A stretch of 64,000 nucleotides of DNA from Aldrovandia affinis (lineage: Eukaryota; Chordata; Actinopteri; Notacanthiformes; Halosauridae). Of this stretch, positions 14,801 to 27,741 are shown piece by piece (the stretch's first letter is position 1; every line of letters starts with the position of its first letter). Where the stretch lies: positions 496,001-560,000 of the forward strand of contig JAINUG010000173.1 of the NCBI GenBank assembly GCA_029706075.1, read 5' to 3'. Under the pieces are notes generated by a model that worked only from the letters and a program-made list of their open reading frames with translations, was not told the origin of the DNA and searched no databases. The position numbers and the translations under genes were made by a program.

Positions 14801-17800
14801 CTAGGCTTGGAGAATTTGACATTTATTTTTGAAATGAGCTATACCTTTTACCTTCTGCTTTGAAGAGGATAAGTAGCTAGTAAACTAAGCAGGACGTAAG
14901 ACATTACTGTTTTAAAAGGTCAACTATTGTGAGTTTACAATGATTGCAGTTAGCTAATGTAGTCAGGGAGCTAGCTAGCCAGTAATGGAGCTATTTACAC
15001 AACCGTCAGGTTTGCTAGCTGGCTTGGATGAGAAAAGTGAGTTCATGAATTTGCATATACAATAAGGTATTTTCATAAGCTAACAATCTATTTGCAGCTT
15101 GATAGCTAGCTAACATAGTCAGCCAGGTAGATAACCAGTGTTTAAGGCTTTAAAATGCAATTAGTTATTATGGTTGGTTAAGGTTGTCTTCTTTGAAATC
15201 TAACTATCTAAAGTTAGCTGGTTAGGTTAGTAGGGTGAGCTGTTAGGAGTGGAGTTTGCACATTATGACATCAGCCAGCAGCAACTTGGTTATCATTGCT
15301 ATGCTATGCTAGTTAGCAAGGAACTAGCAGGCTAATTGCTAAAAACATAGAATATTTCAGAAAGTATTTATCACAAATGTATAAAAAGCATGAGATGGAT
15401 GCACAAGCATAAACTGAAGGTAAGTGTGAAGTCTGGTGGCTATACATGAAATATTTTGTTTAAAGTAGTTTCTTTTTTTTTTAAAGGGGAGGAATGTTCT
15501 ATTTCCAAGGTTCCAACCATACGTTTTCAATAAGTTGGGCCTTCGACAGCAAATTGAATAAATCAATTAAGAAACTGTGGTTTCAAAATGGTTTGAGAAT
15601 TGTTGCTGTGTGCTATAGATATCAATATCACAGCAACAAAGACACAAAGTGACAAATAAAATGTATGCATGACCCCAGAGGAGACTTATATTGCTGGTTA
15701 CACCTGACTCCATACCTGAACTCAGGTCGGCCGCCCACCAGACCCAGGGAGATGAAGTCTGCCCCTGTGGTCCTCTTCTGCCCGTTATAGATGATCATGC
15801 CTGGTGGACCAATGGGAAGAGAGTTAGTGTGGTGCTGACTCTGACCCCCGTGAACACTCCACACTGATTGGTCCACAGGGGGAAGGTGTCCTCTTTGCTC
15901 AATGGGAGAAGCAGCATGCTGTGGGATCAAAGGCCAAGCTGGGGAGATCCAAGCCAGGTTAACAGCTAGTTTCCGAGGCCCGCCAACTCAAACTGCCAGT
16001 CCTTTACATGGGCAGCATGCCCAGGGCACATGCTCTGTAGAGGATTACACACCATTCACTCTGTCTCTGAAGCCAAAGGGGTTTCACCTCATGGTCAAAG
16101 CTAGGGGAAAACCATGCCATCTAATTTATCTGCATCTGTAAATCTGCAATCGATTAGTTCTTCTTGTCATAAAAAACAGATTGCCTAATAAAGCGGGGCA
16201 TTTCTTTTTTTGCCTTCAAAAGAAAACACAGACTGTGGGTACATTTCAGCAACCTTGCTCCCCACCACTACCCCCACACTAACTCAAGGGCACATTCTTG
16301 GAAAAGCAGGACAAAATGGAGGTGGAGCAAACAGCCGCTTCCAATATGTCACCCAAAGCTTTATTAGGAAACTATTTGCAATGCATTGACAAGCAGGGGC
16401 ACCATCACATCCATTCAGGCCTGGATCAGGAGATGGAACATTTGTTCAGGGATAGCCTTCATAGACCTGGCCTGTACGCACAATCAGGATGCATTATTGA
16501 GCATTAACCATGCTCGGCTCAACCAGAAGCCCAACTATCTGGGAAAGCAACACCTGATTCAGTCTTTAAAGTGAGCTCACACACTCTGACTCACCGGCGT
16601 ACAATATAACACCTTCGTACCGCAAAGGTAAGGGGAGGGGGAGAGGAGAAGAAAAAGGTGAGAAGCAACTGTCAATAAACAAAATGGTGAGAAACACTGA
16701 AAACAGGCTACATAAATTGAAATATTTAAATTGATCTATTTCAAATTTTTTCCCGTTTTTCTCCCAATTTGGGAGAATTCCCCTCCCCCACGAGTCCGCT
16801 GCCCATCCTCCGGGTCGAGACACTCTTTCCGGGCCGATTGATCCGCCTCTTCCGAGACGGAATTCTACCACGGACGCCTTTACCTGCTCCTCGACGGACT
16901 CGTGCCGGCTCACCCTCCCCCCTCCCCCAGAGGCGGACAGCCAAATGCCGCCTCCGATCGTGGGCTGACGACCAGGGCCGGTTTGGTAGAGACGCGGGTT
17001 TCGAACCGCGTCCCTGACAGGCAGCGCACACCACACCGGACCAGCCAAAGTGTGGTGCGTTAGACCGCTACGCCATCCGCCGCCCCAAATTGAAATATTT
17101 GATAACAAAATTACCACCAAAAGCCAATCATACAGTACCACCAATACAGCATTTATGGTTGGTCTTGGTACTCTGCAAGGAATTCACTGTGATCCTATCA
17201 CTGCATTCTAAGGATATTCAGATAGAAAAGGTGAAAGAAGAAAGTTGACCCAATCTTACCATCGGCATTGTCTGGCCGGAAGGTAATCTTGATTGTGAAG
17301 GCCTTGTATGAATTCTTGATGGTGGGCAGTGTAAGGTAGGAGAATGGGGTCTGGGTGAAATGGGGCATCACTCTCTCTGCAGGGAAAAAAAAGTCAGAGG
17401 ATGAAGCAATGTAACGACTAGCTGACCCTCCCGGGAGCGCTCAGTGTATGTGTGGTTCTTACCGTGAACTTTCAGTGTGGTAAAGGCCTGAACCATGCCC
17501 TGCTTGTTGGAGGCGGTGCAAACGTACGTGCCACTGTCCTCCAGTGTCACAGAGGAGATGGTCAGGGTGTTGCCCTCCTCCACGGCCCTGGGGCCTAACT
17601 CACTGTCCAGCTACAAGAGGGCACAGTTATACCAGATTTAACCGGATCTGGCTGGGGATTGTGCGAGCTACTGTGATGTAACTCTACTGAAATCTTAGAC
17701 CTTATACGCCTTAAAGAGAGCAATATCATAGACAAGAGATGTGTCATGCTTACCTTTGTAAAAATATGTATATTCAAAGGCAATGCAATGTCTTTATTTT

Positions 17801-19638
17801 CAATCTTTTGAGCTCTTTCATATTCCTTACTAACAGCAATGGCTGAAAAGCCCCATCATATCATGAACCTGCACCAACCTGCATGTTTTAAGCAGTTGTG
17901 ACCAGTAGTTACCTTTGACCATTTGATCTGTGGGACTGGATATCCTGTGGCCAGACAGGGGAAGACAGCAGGAGACCCTAGTGTCACCTCCTTCACCTCT
18001 GAAGGGGCTGCGATCTGAGGCAGGGCTTCAGAGAGATACACACACAAATCATGGATCAAAGAGGAATATAGGAAACAAGTGCCTGTTCCCTAAGAAGCTC
18101 TAGTAATATATCAATTCTGCTGAACATTTATGCTGAGTTGTTTCTGGGGAGCCTTTTTTAAAATGCTTTTTCCCCTTTTTTGGGGAATTTTGAAATGTCC
18201 AATCATATTCATTCTAAGCTATGCTCAATGCAACCCCTGCTGTAAATTTGGGAGGGCGTAGACAACCATGTGCTCTCCTCCAAAACACATGATGTCAGTT
18301 ACAGCTTCTTTTCACACCAGTGTACAAGTTAAGCTTACAGACAGAAGTCGAGAAAGACACTTCATGTTCAGCTTTATATGTGTAGACTGTGGGCGCTTGA
18401 TTGACTAGTGGGGGTCCTGGTGTGACATGAGACATGTACATTTAAAATGCACTCACACTGGACGTTGAGGACCACCTCGGACTGCACGGAGCCAACGTTG
18501 TTAGTGGCAGTGCAGCGGTACTGCCCAGCATCGGCCTCTGTCACCTGCTGGATCTTCAGCATGCCCCCCCGCACCATCACATGGGCAGGCAGTTCAGCCC
18601 CAACCTTGCTCCATCTCACTGTAGGCTGAGGGTCCCCAATGGCCTGGCACTCAAACTCTACTGAGTTGCCAATCATCACGGTCTGCACCGATGTGCGCAC
18701 ATTGATCATCACTTTAGGCAAGGCTGTCAGAATAAAAGGGCGGTCAGTACCAATCAAAAGTCAGAATGCTGGGGTTTGTAATTTGTGATTAGCTGTGGGT
18801 TTGATACCACTGGCTTAAAGGTCAAATTCAAAATGTGAAAATTCCTGTTTGTGTTATTTCACACACAAAAGGGATTGCTTTAAATGCTCCAAGGTAATAT
18901 GCTGATTTAAAAGATTTGATATGAAACGTAGCTAATGACATCAGGGAAGAAGACATGGCTCTTTGCTGGGTGATGAACACACCTTGTATGGTGAGCTTGG
19001 CAGTATCCTGTGCCTGCCCATGCACACCAGTGGCCCTGCAGATGTAGATGCCCTCGTTGCTCTGCTCCAGGTTTTCAATCCTGAGGAGGTGTCCATACAG
19101 ATCAGAACCAGGATGCAAAATCAAATGACCAGAAGAAGAACATGCAGGCCTCCCGGGTGGTCTAGTGGTTACAACGTTCGACACTGGCCACTGCAACCGG
19201 GGTTCGATTCCACCAGCCGCGCCTGAGTTGGCTCTGGCCGGGAGTGCCACCGGGGGCGGCAATGAAGAACATGCAGACCTGGCTGATCTCACCTCAGCAC
19301 TCCGTCCTTGATGTGGTGGTTGGCGGGCATGAGGCCACCCTCCTTCAGCCACTCAATGCTGGTGTGGATGCCACCATAGGCCGAGCAGGTGAACTCCACT
19401 GCGCTGCCCAGTGCCTTGATTTCCACCTGGGGGGACACACGCACCGACAGCGGTGCTGCAGGAGGAGCAGGGAAAGAGTGTGTCACTGCATGCATAGGCC
19501 ACTCAAGAAAAGTGTCTAAAAACTATAGTGTCTAAGCTCTAGTATAGAGCACCTTTACTGACTGGGAAACTCCTTCTAGGTAGGGCCCTTTTTCCACCCT
19601 CTCCTCTCTCTCTCTCTCTCTCTCTCTTTCACTTATAC

Positions 19639-19689
<51 letters not shown>

Positions 19690-22600
19690 CTGGTTGAATA
19701 GAAATGAGCAATCGATCCAGAGCACAGTCACATGTGTATTAACTCACATCGTACAGTGACTTTGGCCAGTGCTTCACTGGAGCCCACTTTGTTGGAGGCC
19801 ACACACTTGTAGGTGCCAGCATCTGCCACCGTGGCTAGGTTAATCTGCAGATTGCCAGCGTTCAGTTCCGCCTTGGTGGGCATGGTGCCATTGACCTTGG
19901 TCCACTCGTACCGCAGTGGGGGTGTCCCGTGAGACAGGCACTGCAATCGGATCACCTCTCCCACCCTCACTGCAAGGCTGTCGGGCAGGCAGGTGGCGTA
20001 AGGGCGTGCTGGTGGCAGAGATGACACAGGGGTTACACACAGGAACAATGGCTCATAAAGATATCAAAGAGAGGGGGTGCTTAGGAAAATGATTATGAGT
20101 TTTGATTATGAAGAACACAAAGTAACAGCAAAGATCAGAGGGCAAGCAGTGAAATGTGGCATTTTTAAATGTGACATTTTTAAGATCTCTTTTTTTAATG
20201 AAGCTGACTCAATGCTGAAATTTGTAGGAAAAAAATGAAGCAATAACTAAACAAGGGGATGTTCATTGATTGTGAAAATGTAGTGACCATTTGTGTGGCT
20301 CTGTGGCTCAGTTGGTAGAGCACAGCGTTGGCAATGCTTAGGTTGTGGGTTCAATCCCCACTGGGGCCACATATACTGAAAATGTATGCATTCACTACTG
20401 TAAGTCGCTTTGGATAAAAGCGTCTGCTAAATGGCGTATATTATTATTATTATTATTATTTGTCCTCTAGTGAAATAACATGGATACTGCACTTCAGCAG
20501 CCAAGAAGCTGCTCACTGGGAGTGAGTGAGGGGTCATTTCAAAAGCTGCTTCATCCAGTTGCAGCCAACTGGGACAGAGAACAGAGTGACTCTAGGAGAG
20601 GTTTTTTATTATATTTTTTTACTTTGAATTCTGGGATGGTTTCAAGAAGAGGATTATCCCTAGTACAGGTCTATTTCCCCTCATTTAGAAAGCCAAGAAT
20701 CTAGTTCTGTAAAATCTCTGAAAACATGTATTTCTGTGTTTTATGAGAATTAATAAGACAAGCTGGGCCATACAGGCAGAGATAGATGAAACTCACACTC
20801 CACATCCAACATGATGGTGACCTCAGAGGTTCCCATGCTGTTGGTGGCATTGCAGATGTACTGCCCAGAGTCCTGGCGCCCAACATTGGGCAAGATCAGG
20901 CTGTTATTCACCACTCTGTTTTTCCAGGGAAGAGGGGCACGAAGCTTGGACCACGTGATGGTTGGAGTGGGGAAGCCTAGAATGGAGAGAGTGACAGGGC
21001 AACCCAGAAGGCACTGTATTTTAGAAAAGAAAAAGATATGTCTTCACACAATGTCTACCTAATATAGGGCTTTCCTGTCATTTGTGACCTTGTTTACACT
21101 CATATCTGATACAGCTGACAAATCAGATTTATGTATATCTGATACATCAGATGCATCTGTTCAGACATGATTTGTAATGTGTTACCTAGATCACATGCCG
21201 CCCCAGATTATCACGCACATGACCTTACGTTCTATCCGACATGACAACTGAATGGTCACTTTAAAAATAAAAATTGTCGCTGATTTTATCCTGTTTTTCT
21301 CCCAATTTGGTAGCCAATTTCACCCGCTATTTTCAGGTCAATCCCTCTCTCGTAGTTCCCTGCCATAGCCCTGTGACCAGTAGTGACAAAGGCGAAGTAT
21401 CGTCTCCTCCGAGGCGGCACTCGTCATGCTGTCAACCGTCATGCTGTCAACCGTAACTCTGGCACCCCAGAGCCACTCTTGTGTGTCAGCTTCCCTCCCC
21501 CCTCCCTGGGGCGGACAACCAATTGCCACGCCCGGTGGCACTCGCGGCCAGAGCCGGCCAGGGAATCGAACCCCGGTCACCATGGCCAGCATCGGACGTT
21601 GAAACCACTAGACCAGGCGGGAGGCCTCAACTGGTCACTTTTATCCAACAGCAACAACCCGTTGTCATAAATGTGCCAAAATGTAATTATATCATTGAGA
21701 TAGTGTTGTCACTTTTTCCCTGTTGTGGATGGGAAAATCTTAGACAAAATATAAGAAGAAATCAATTGTATCCCGGGTTTTGATGGCAGCTGTCCACGAC
21801 CACACCATTGAGCGAACAGTTTGGTCATGGCAGAGAAGCCAGGACTGGCAGGAGAGACTTGTTCTCCAAACTTTCGTTAACATCGCGTGACTCCCGCCTG
21901 CAGTAGTTTCACATGTCCGAGACTTATTATGGATTTTATTTGTAAGTAAAACATTAACAACCAGACAAGACACATGCAGAATGTTTACACCCATATCCGA
22001 TACTGGACCAGATCAAATGTGGACATATCCGACACACATGCGGTTTCTTGTGTTTCGACCACAATCAGATTTGGAAAAAATAGGATATATGTCGCATAAA
22101 AAGACAAATGCACACTACCGGTCAAAAGTTTTAGAACACCCCCATTTTCCAGTTTTTACTGAAGTTTAAGCAGTTCAAGTCCAGTGAATAACCTGAAATG
22201 GTATAAAGGTAAGTGGTAAACTGCCAGAGGTAAAAAATAAAAAAATAAAAATAAATTAAAAAAATTAAAAAAAGGTTTAGGTTACCAAAAACTGAAAAAT
22301 AATGTACGTTTTTTGCCAGTGAGTAGTTTCAGGACAACAGCTTCAAGCACAGGTTGACACTGGTCGAAGTAAGGAAGTCTCAGTTTCAACTGTGAAGAGA
22401 AGACTTTGAGCTACAGGTTTGACAGGTCGAGTGGCAGTAAGAAAGCCATTGCTAAGATGGCAAAATAAGAAAAAGAGGCTTGCCTGGGCCATGAAGCACT
22501 GCCAGTGGACTACTGAAGACTGGAAGAAGGCCTTATGGACCGATGAAACAAAATTTGAAATCTTGAAATTTTGAAAGGTTTTTCTAGGCCGTTGAGTAGG

Positions 22601-25600
22601 TGAAAGGATGGTTCCTCAGTGTGTGACAACAACTGTCAAACATGGAGGAGGAAGCGTGATGGTCTGGGGCTCTTTTGCTGGATCCAGAGTCGGCGACTTC
22701 CACATAGTGACTGTTAACCCACGTTAACCCATTCCTTGAAAAGGGCCTTTTTTTACAACTCTGAAATTTACATTATTTTTCCGTTTTTGGTAACCTAAAC
22801 TTTTTTTTTTTTAAACCTCTGGCAGTTTACCACTTACCTTTGTACCATTGCAGGTTATTCACTGGACTGGAACTGCTTAACTTTTGACCGGTAGTGTACA
22901 TGGGGACTTTGTGGTCTGATTTCCACACAGAAAGGTAGGGTAAGTACTGATGCTCGGAACCAGTCCTTATTATTACTGTAATTATTCATATTTTTGTGGT
23001 CCGCATGCTTTTTTATACTAATACTAATTGTTCTTGTTGCTATTGTTATTATTATAACAAGGAACTACCTCTGGACTGTACTAGTGAAAGTTCCACATAA
23101 TAAAGAGGTAATGTGTAAGTGTATAATGTGCACTGTGAATCACTTGGGATAAATGCATGTGTTGATCAGTAAACATACAGGGAGTAAAAGTGGGTGGTTC
23201 GTCTAAAGGGAGCCCTTAAACACATACAGTGCATATTTCTTTATCAAAGTGGAGAAACTTTAGAACACAACTAACACATTTTGTTTTCCATAGCCTCTCT
23301 GTAACATTCTGTAACAAGGTTTGGTGTTTCACACCTGACATTGAAAAACATAGAAAAATATGAGAGGATTACATTTTTTCCCCTCTGGAGAAATGTGGAA
23401 ATCTAATCATATTTCAGTATAGTTCAGAAACTTGACTAAAATTATTTTTGGTATTATTGGTCACAGATACATAAAGTACAGAGCCCAGGTAAATACTTAA
23501 CAAGGGGAACGCTCCAGCAATGTGGGGGGGTTCGCTGGGTAACAGGTGTGACCAGTGTGTGAAGGAACAGTGTTGAATGTGAGGCCACGGCGCAGTGATT
23601 ACCCTGGGCATCGCAGCGCAGCGTGGTGGTCTGCCCCTCCTCCACTACCAGCAGGGGTTCGGACACAGAGGCACGGGGCGCAGTGGGCACCTGTTGCCAT
23701 CCCTCCACCATCACCTCCACCCTCACCTCCGTGGTGCCCTCACTGTTTCGCACTGTGCAACTGTAGGTCCCACTGTCCTCTGGCCGTGCTGCCAGGACCT
23801 GGGATGGGGGTGGGGGGGAAGGGTGGGGTTCACTGCTACTTCATCTTACAGTACTCTTTCAATAACTTGTGGCTGTTTAGGATCTTTATTTCAAGGTCTA
23901 GTGGAACAGATCTGGATCTTCTTTTATTCTTAATGTGTTATGTGTAATTTATTTTCAATCAATATCAAGGCTACCAAGTTGTTGCATAGGGTTTATTGTC
24001 TATAAAGACAGAGGCTGTTCCTCTACCTATAGGTGTCCGTGAACTTCTGATTGAAAGGCATTGCTACAGCCTCACATGATCACATGACCTACTCTGGGTT
24101 TTAGAGTTGCTCCAGTGTGAATGGAACCAAGATAATTGGTCAGTTATGTACGTTTGTGTCTAAACAGCTTATATGCGTAAGTGTCTAAACAGCTTTTAGG
24201 GAATGAGGTGTCAGGGTTTCAGTGAGCATGAGCCTAATTAGGTCAAATGCGTTTTTAATTTGATTCAGTTCAGCCTACAGTTCAGTTACACCATATTAAT
24301 ATATTCTAATCTAATACAGGGATGTGCTAGACCACTATGTCCATCCATGTCCAGAGTTAAAGGAGGACCATCTAAGATCTGTGCAGAAATATATGGACAT
24401 GGACAGTTAACTGACCTGCATCACAGCATTGGAATCCATGGGCACAGGGCTGGTCAAGACTGTCCTACGACCACTGTCCAGCCTGTGCCAGCTGACGGAT
24501 GGGCGTGGCTCTCCAGCTCCCTGGCACTCTAGGGTGATGGGCTCACCCACTCTTACCCGCACTGGACCCTGAGGAGTCACCACTGCTTTTGGGGATTCTG
24601 GGAGTAGAGAGGCAAAATTAAAGCATGAAGCTTCTTATGACTCCAACCTGTCAGTTTCCGATTTCAGAAACCAACATTCTATTGCCCCCAATAAGTTCTC
24701 AGCTCAATAAATGGCTTTAATGATATACCAGACATTTTCAACCTTTATAACTGATTATATGAGATTATAACTGAAATAGTTTTAGCCCAAAGCTGAAAAT
24801 CATGTACTGATTTATAATGTTTCATCAGATTTATCCGTTTTTCCATTATCTGGGACTATTTACCTTGATCCTAAGGAACCCCTAAACACCATGCAGAAGT
24901 CGTGGGGGTGCTTGGCCACCAGGTTGAAGAACTCAACTCAGTGGCCCTGAAGCACATTCAACCTCATCCAAAATCAAAATATACCCACTGGGCACATACA
25001 AATCAAAGCAACCATTTCAATTTCCAGTCCTAGGCAAGTGTAACTCTGACCCTACCTCTCACGATCAAAGATACGATGCTCTGTGTTATTCCAAACAGAT
25101 TGCTGGCGATACAGCGATAGGTTCCCTGGTTTCTAGAGTGAGCGTTGGTGATGGTAACCACGGAGCCATTGGAACCAACCTTCACATTATCTGCCACACA
25201 AAAATAAAAGAGAGCCCATTTCAAATAAATCCACACGAGGAACTGAACACATTAGAGTTCAGCATAGTGTTATTCAAGTGGGGAAGAAATTCAAAAACAT
25301 ACTTTGTGTAGACTTTATGCTGTTTGACATGAAATTTAACACAATGAGCATTTGCAAAGTAAATTCATTAATGCCAACTTTTCACATAAAAGGGTCACCC
25401 TAAGAAATAAACAGATATAAAAGATAGAGTTAAAAAGATATCACCACTGATATAGTTAACAGACTTTATAGTGTCAGGTGGCCAGGCAGCGGTGAGATTC
25501 TGTTATTAAATATCCATGACTTATGAATAGGTTTCTTTAAAAAAGGAAGATAAGGGAACACGTTAACAGGACGTAACCTGGCAGGGGCTGGTTGTTAGAC

Positions 25601-26837
25601 AACTTCCACTCCAGGCGCACGGGCTGAGCCCCGCTGTAGACACGGCATCGGAAGCTGGCGGACTCGCCCTCCCGTACCGCAGCACTGTGGGGCTCGATGG
25701 AGATGATGGGTGTCTGCAGGCCTGCTCCACGGAATAAAGACACCACCTCAGTGGTCATATCCCACCTCCTAATGCGAATGATAACACTACAGGCAGAGCA
25801 GGAGAAGCTAACCACACTGTTGCACCATGGGGACTGTCCCTTCCTTCCTACTGCCGCAGCTCATGTAAACCAGCAGTCCTCAAAATAATTTATCCAGGAG
25901 TACAAAGTAATTGAAACCTAAAAGTGGTGGGCAGAGTCATGAATTACTGGCTGAGAGGAGACATCCCCATGCATTTACATTGATCATATAAATAATAATT
26001 ACAGCAGTTCTAGTTAGGTGTTTATATGTATTCTGATAGCATTAAGCTCAAGATGTGTGCTAGACTGACAATCCAATGTAGCATATGAATGAAGGCAATT
26101 ACAGGCTGTTGTCACAACAGATGCCCCTTACAGGCATTCATGTCTTTGAGCACCACTGACATACCTACCAGCAAGCTATATGGTTCTACCCAGAGATGTT
26201 GGGTCGGACAAACTGTCAATGCTAGGGGCATCACTGTGGAACACAGGTTTTCTCACTGGAATCTTTATACAGAAGGCCATGGGGTTGGTTCCCGAATGGG
26301 ACATTGCAGCTGTGCCCTCAGGCAAGGTCAGTGGACCTAACCTCCCCTCATGTGAATAAGTGGGCAACATATGAAATGCGAGCACCCATAGGACAGTCTG
26401 AGAAAGGGCGTCCACTGTGCAAACACGCGGTGTAAAAATAACATGGTGACTAACCACGGAGACGGATCATGTGAAAGGGCGAGCCTGCGACTGCTAAAAT
26501 AACAAACCCCCCTACTTACGGGAGGAGGTGGCGGTCACCGAGACGGACACGGACGCCTGCCGAACCGTCGGCCCACCGTCCACCCTGCAGATGTACTCTC
26601 CAGAGTCATCCTGAGAGGCCTGGAGGATCCGAAGCTGGGTTCCCAAAACCTGGTAGCATGCACACACACACACACACACATATATACACACACACAGACA
26701 CACACAGACACACACAGACACACACACACAGACAGACACACGGAAGAACACACAGAGACACACACAGACAGACACACATACAGACACACACAGAAGAACA
26801 CACAGACACACACACAGGCAGAAACACACACACACAG

Positions 26838-26885
<48 letters not shown>

Positions 26886-27068
26886 AAAGCACAGAGGCAC
26901 ACACAGACAGACACACATACACACACAGATACGCACGCACAGAAAAACACACAAATGCGCGCATATACGTACACACAAACACACACACACACACACAGAC
27001 AAAAAGACACACAAATGCATGCATGTATAGAAACACAGAAACATATACATATACACATGCAGATATAT

Positions 27069-27123
<55 letters not shown>

Positions 27124-27708
27124 TTTGTAAGAAGAATTGCAAGATCTAAATAGCCTTTATGAAATGTTCCCCTGAAAGACACTAGTGTAACAGACAGAGA
27201 TATTATATCTCACGTTTCCCTTAGAAAAAACTTGCTTCCTAAAAGGCTGTCAAAGGCAATTACAACACTGTCCTGGAAGTTACCCTACAGGGTAATAATT
27301 CAGTACAATAACAAATGCTTACAGTCATTCAGTGTGGGAACAGGAAGTGGCTTATTTTTCAGGCTGCATGTAACATGCAAAGTATCCCACTCACTGAAAT
27401 CCATAAGGGCACATTCTGTGCGAGGCACTAACCTTTGAGTCTTAAATCAATTTTACTGCCAGCCAACTGCGATTAACTTAGCTGGCTGGCTTGGAAAGCT
27501 GGCTTGGGAAAGGAGTGCGGCTATCACAACAACAAATAATAATATGGAACATGAACATGTATGCATGTGTGCATGCGTGTGTGTGTGTATACGAATGCTT
27601 GTTTGTGTGTGTGTCTGTGTGTGCATTTGTACGTGTGTGTGTGTGTATGTGTGTGAGTGTGTGTGTGTGTGTGTGTCTGCGTGTGCATTTCTGTGTGTGT
27701 GTATGTGT

Positions 27709-27741
<33 letters not shown>

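Noticed and set aside
16566-17144. 192-codon open frame on the minus strand, and overlapping 97- and 82-codon frames
   Set aside because: They lie over a GC-rich SINE (16728-17086) with an exact target-site duplication and show no protein pattern.
20293-20366. tRNA-Ala-like sequence that a tRNA finder could report
   Set aside because: It continues into a SINE body and the GGATAAAAGCGTCTGCTAAA tail, and an almost identical copy with the same tail occurs at 58685-58850.
26512-27182. Long open frames of about 160-215 codons on both strands
   Set aside because: They translate the CA/TG tracts into Cys-Val, Val-Cys or His-Thr runs. The only real coding part is the Ig exon 26520-26649 at the edge.
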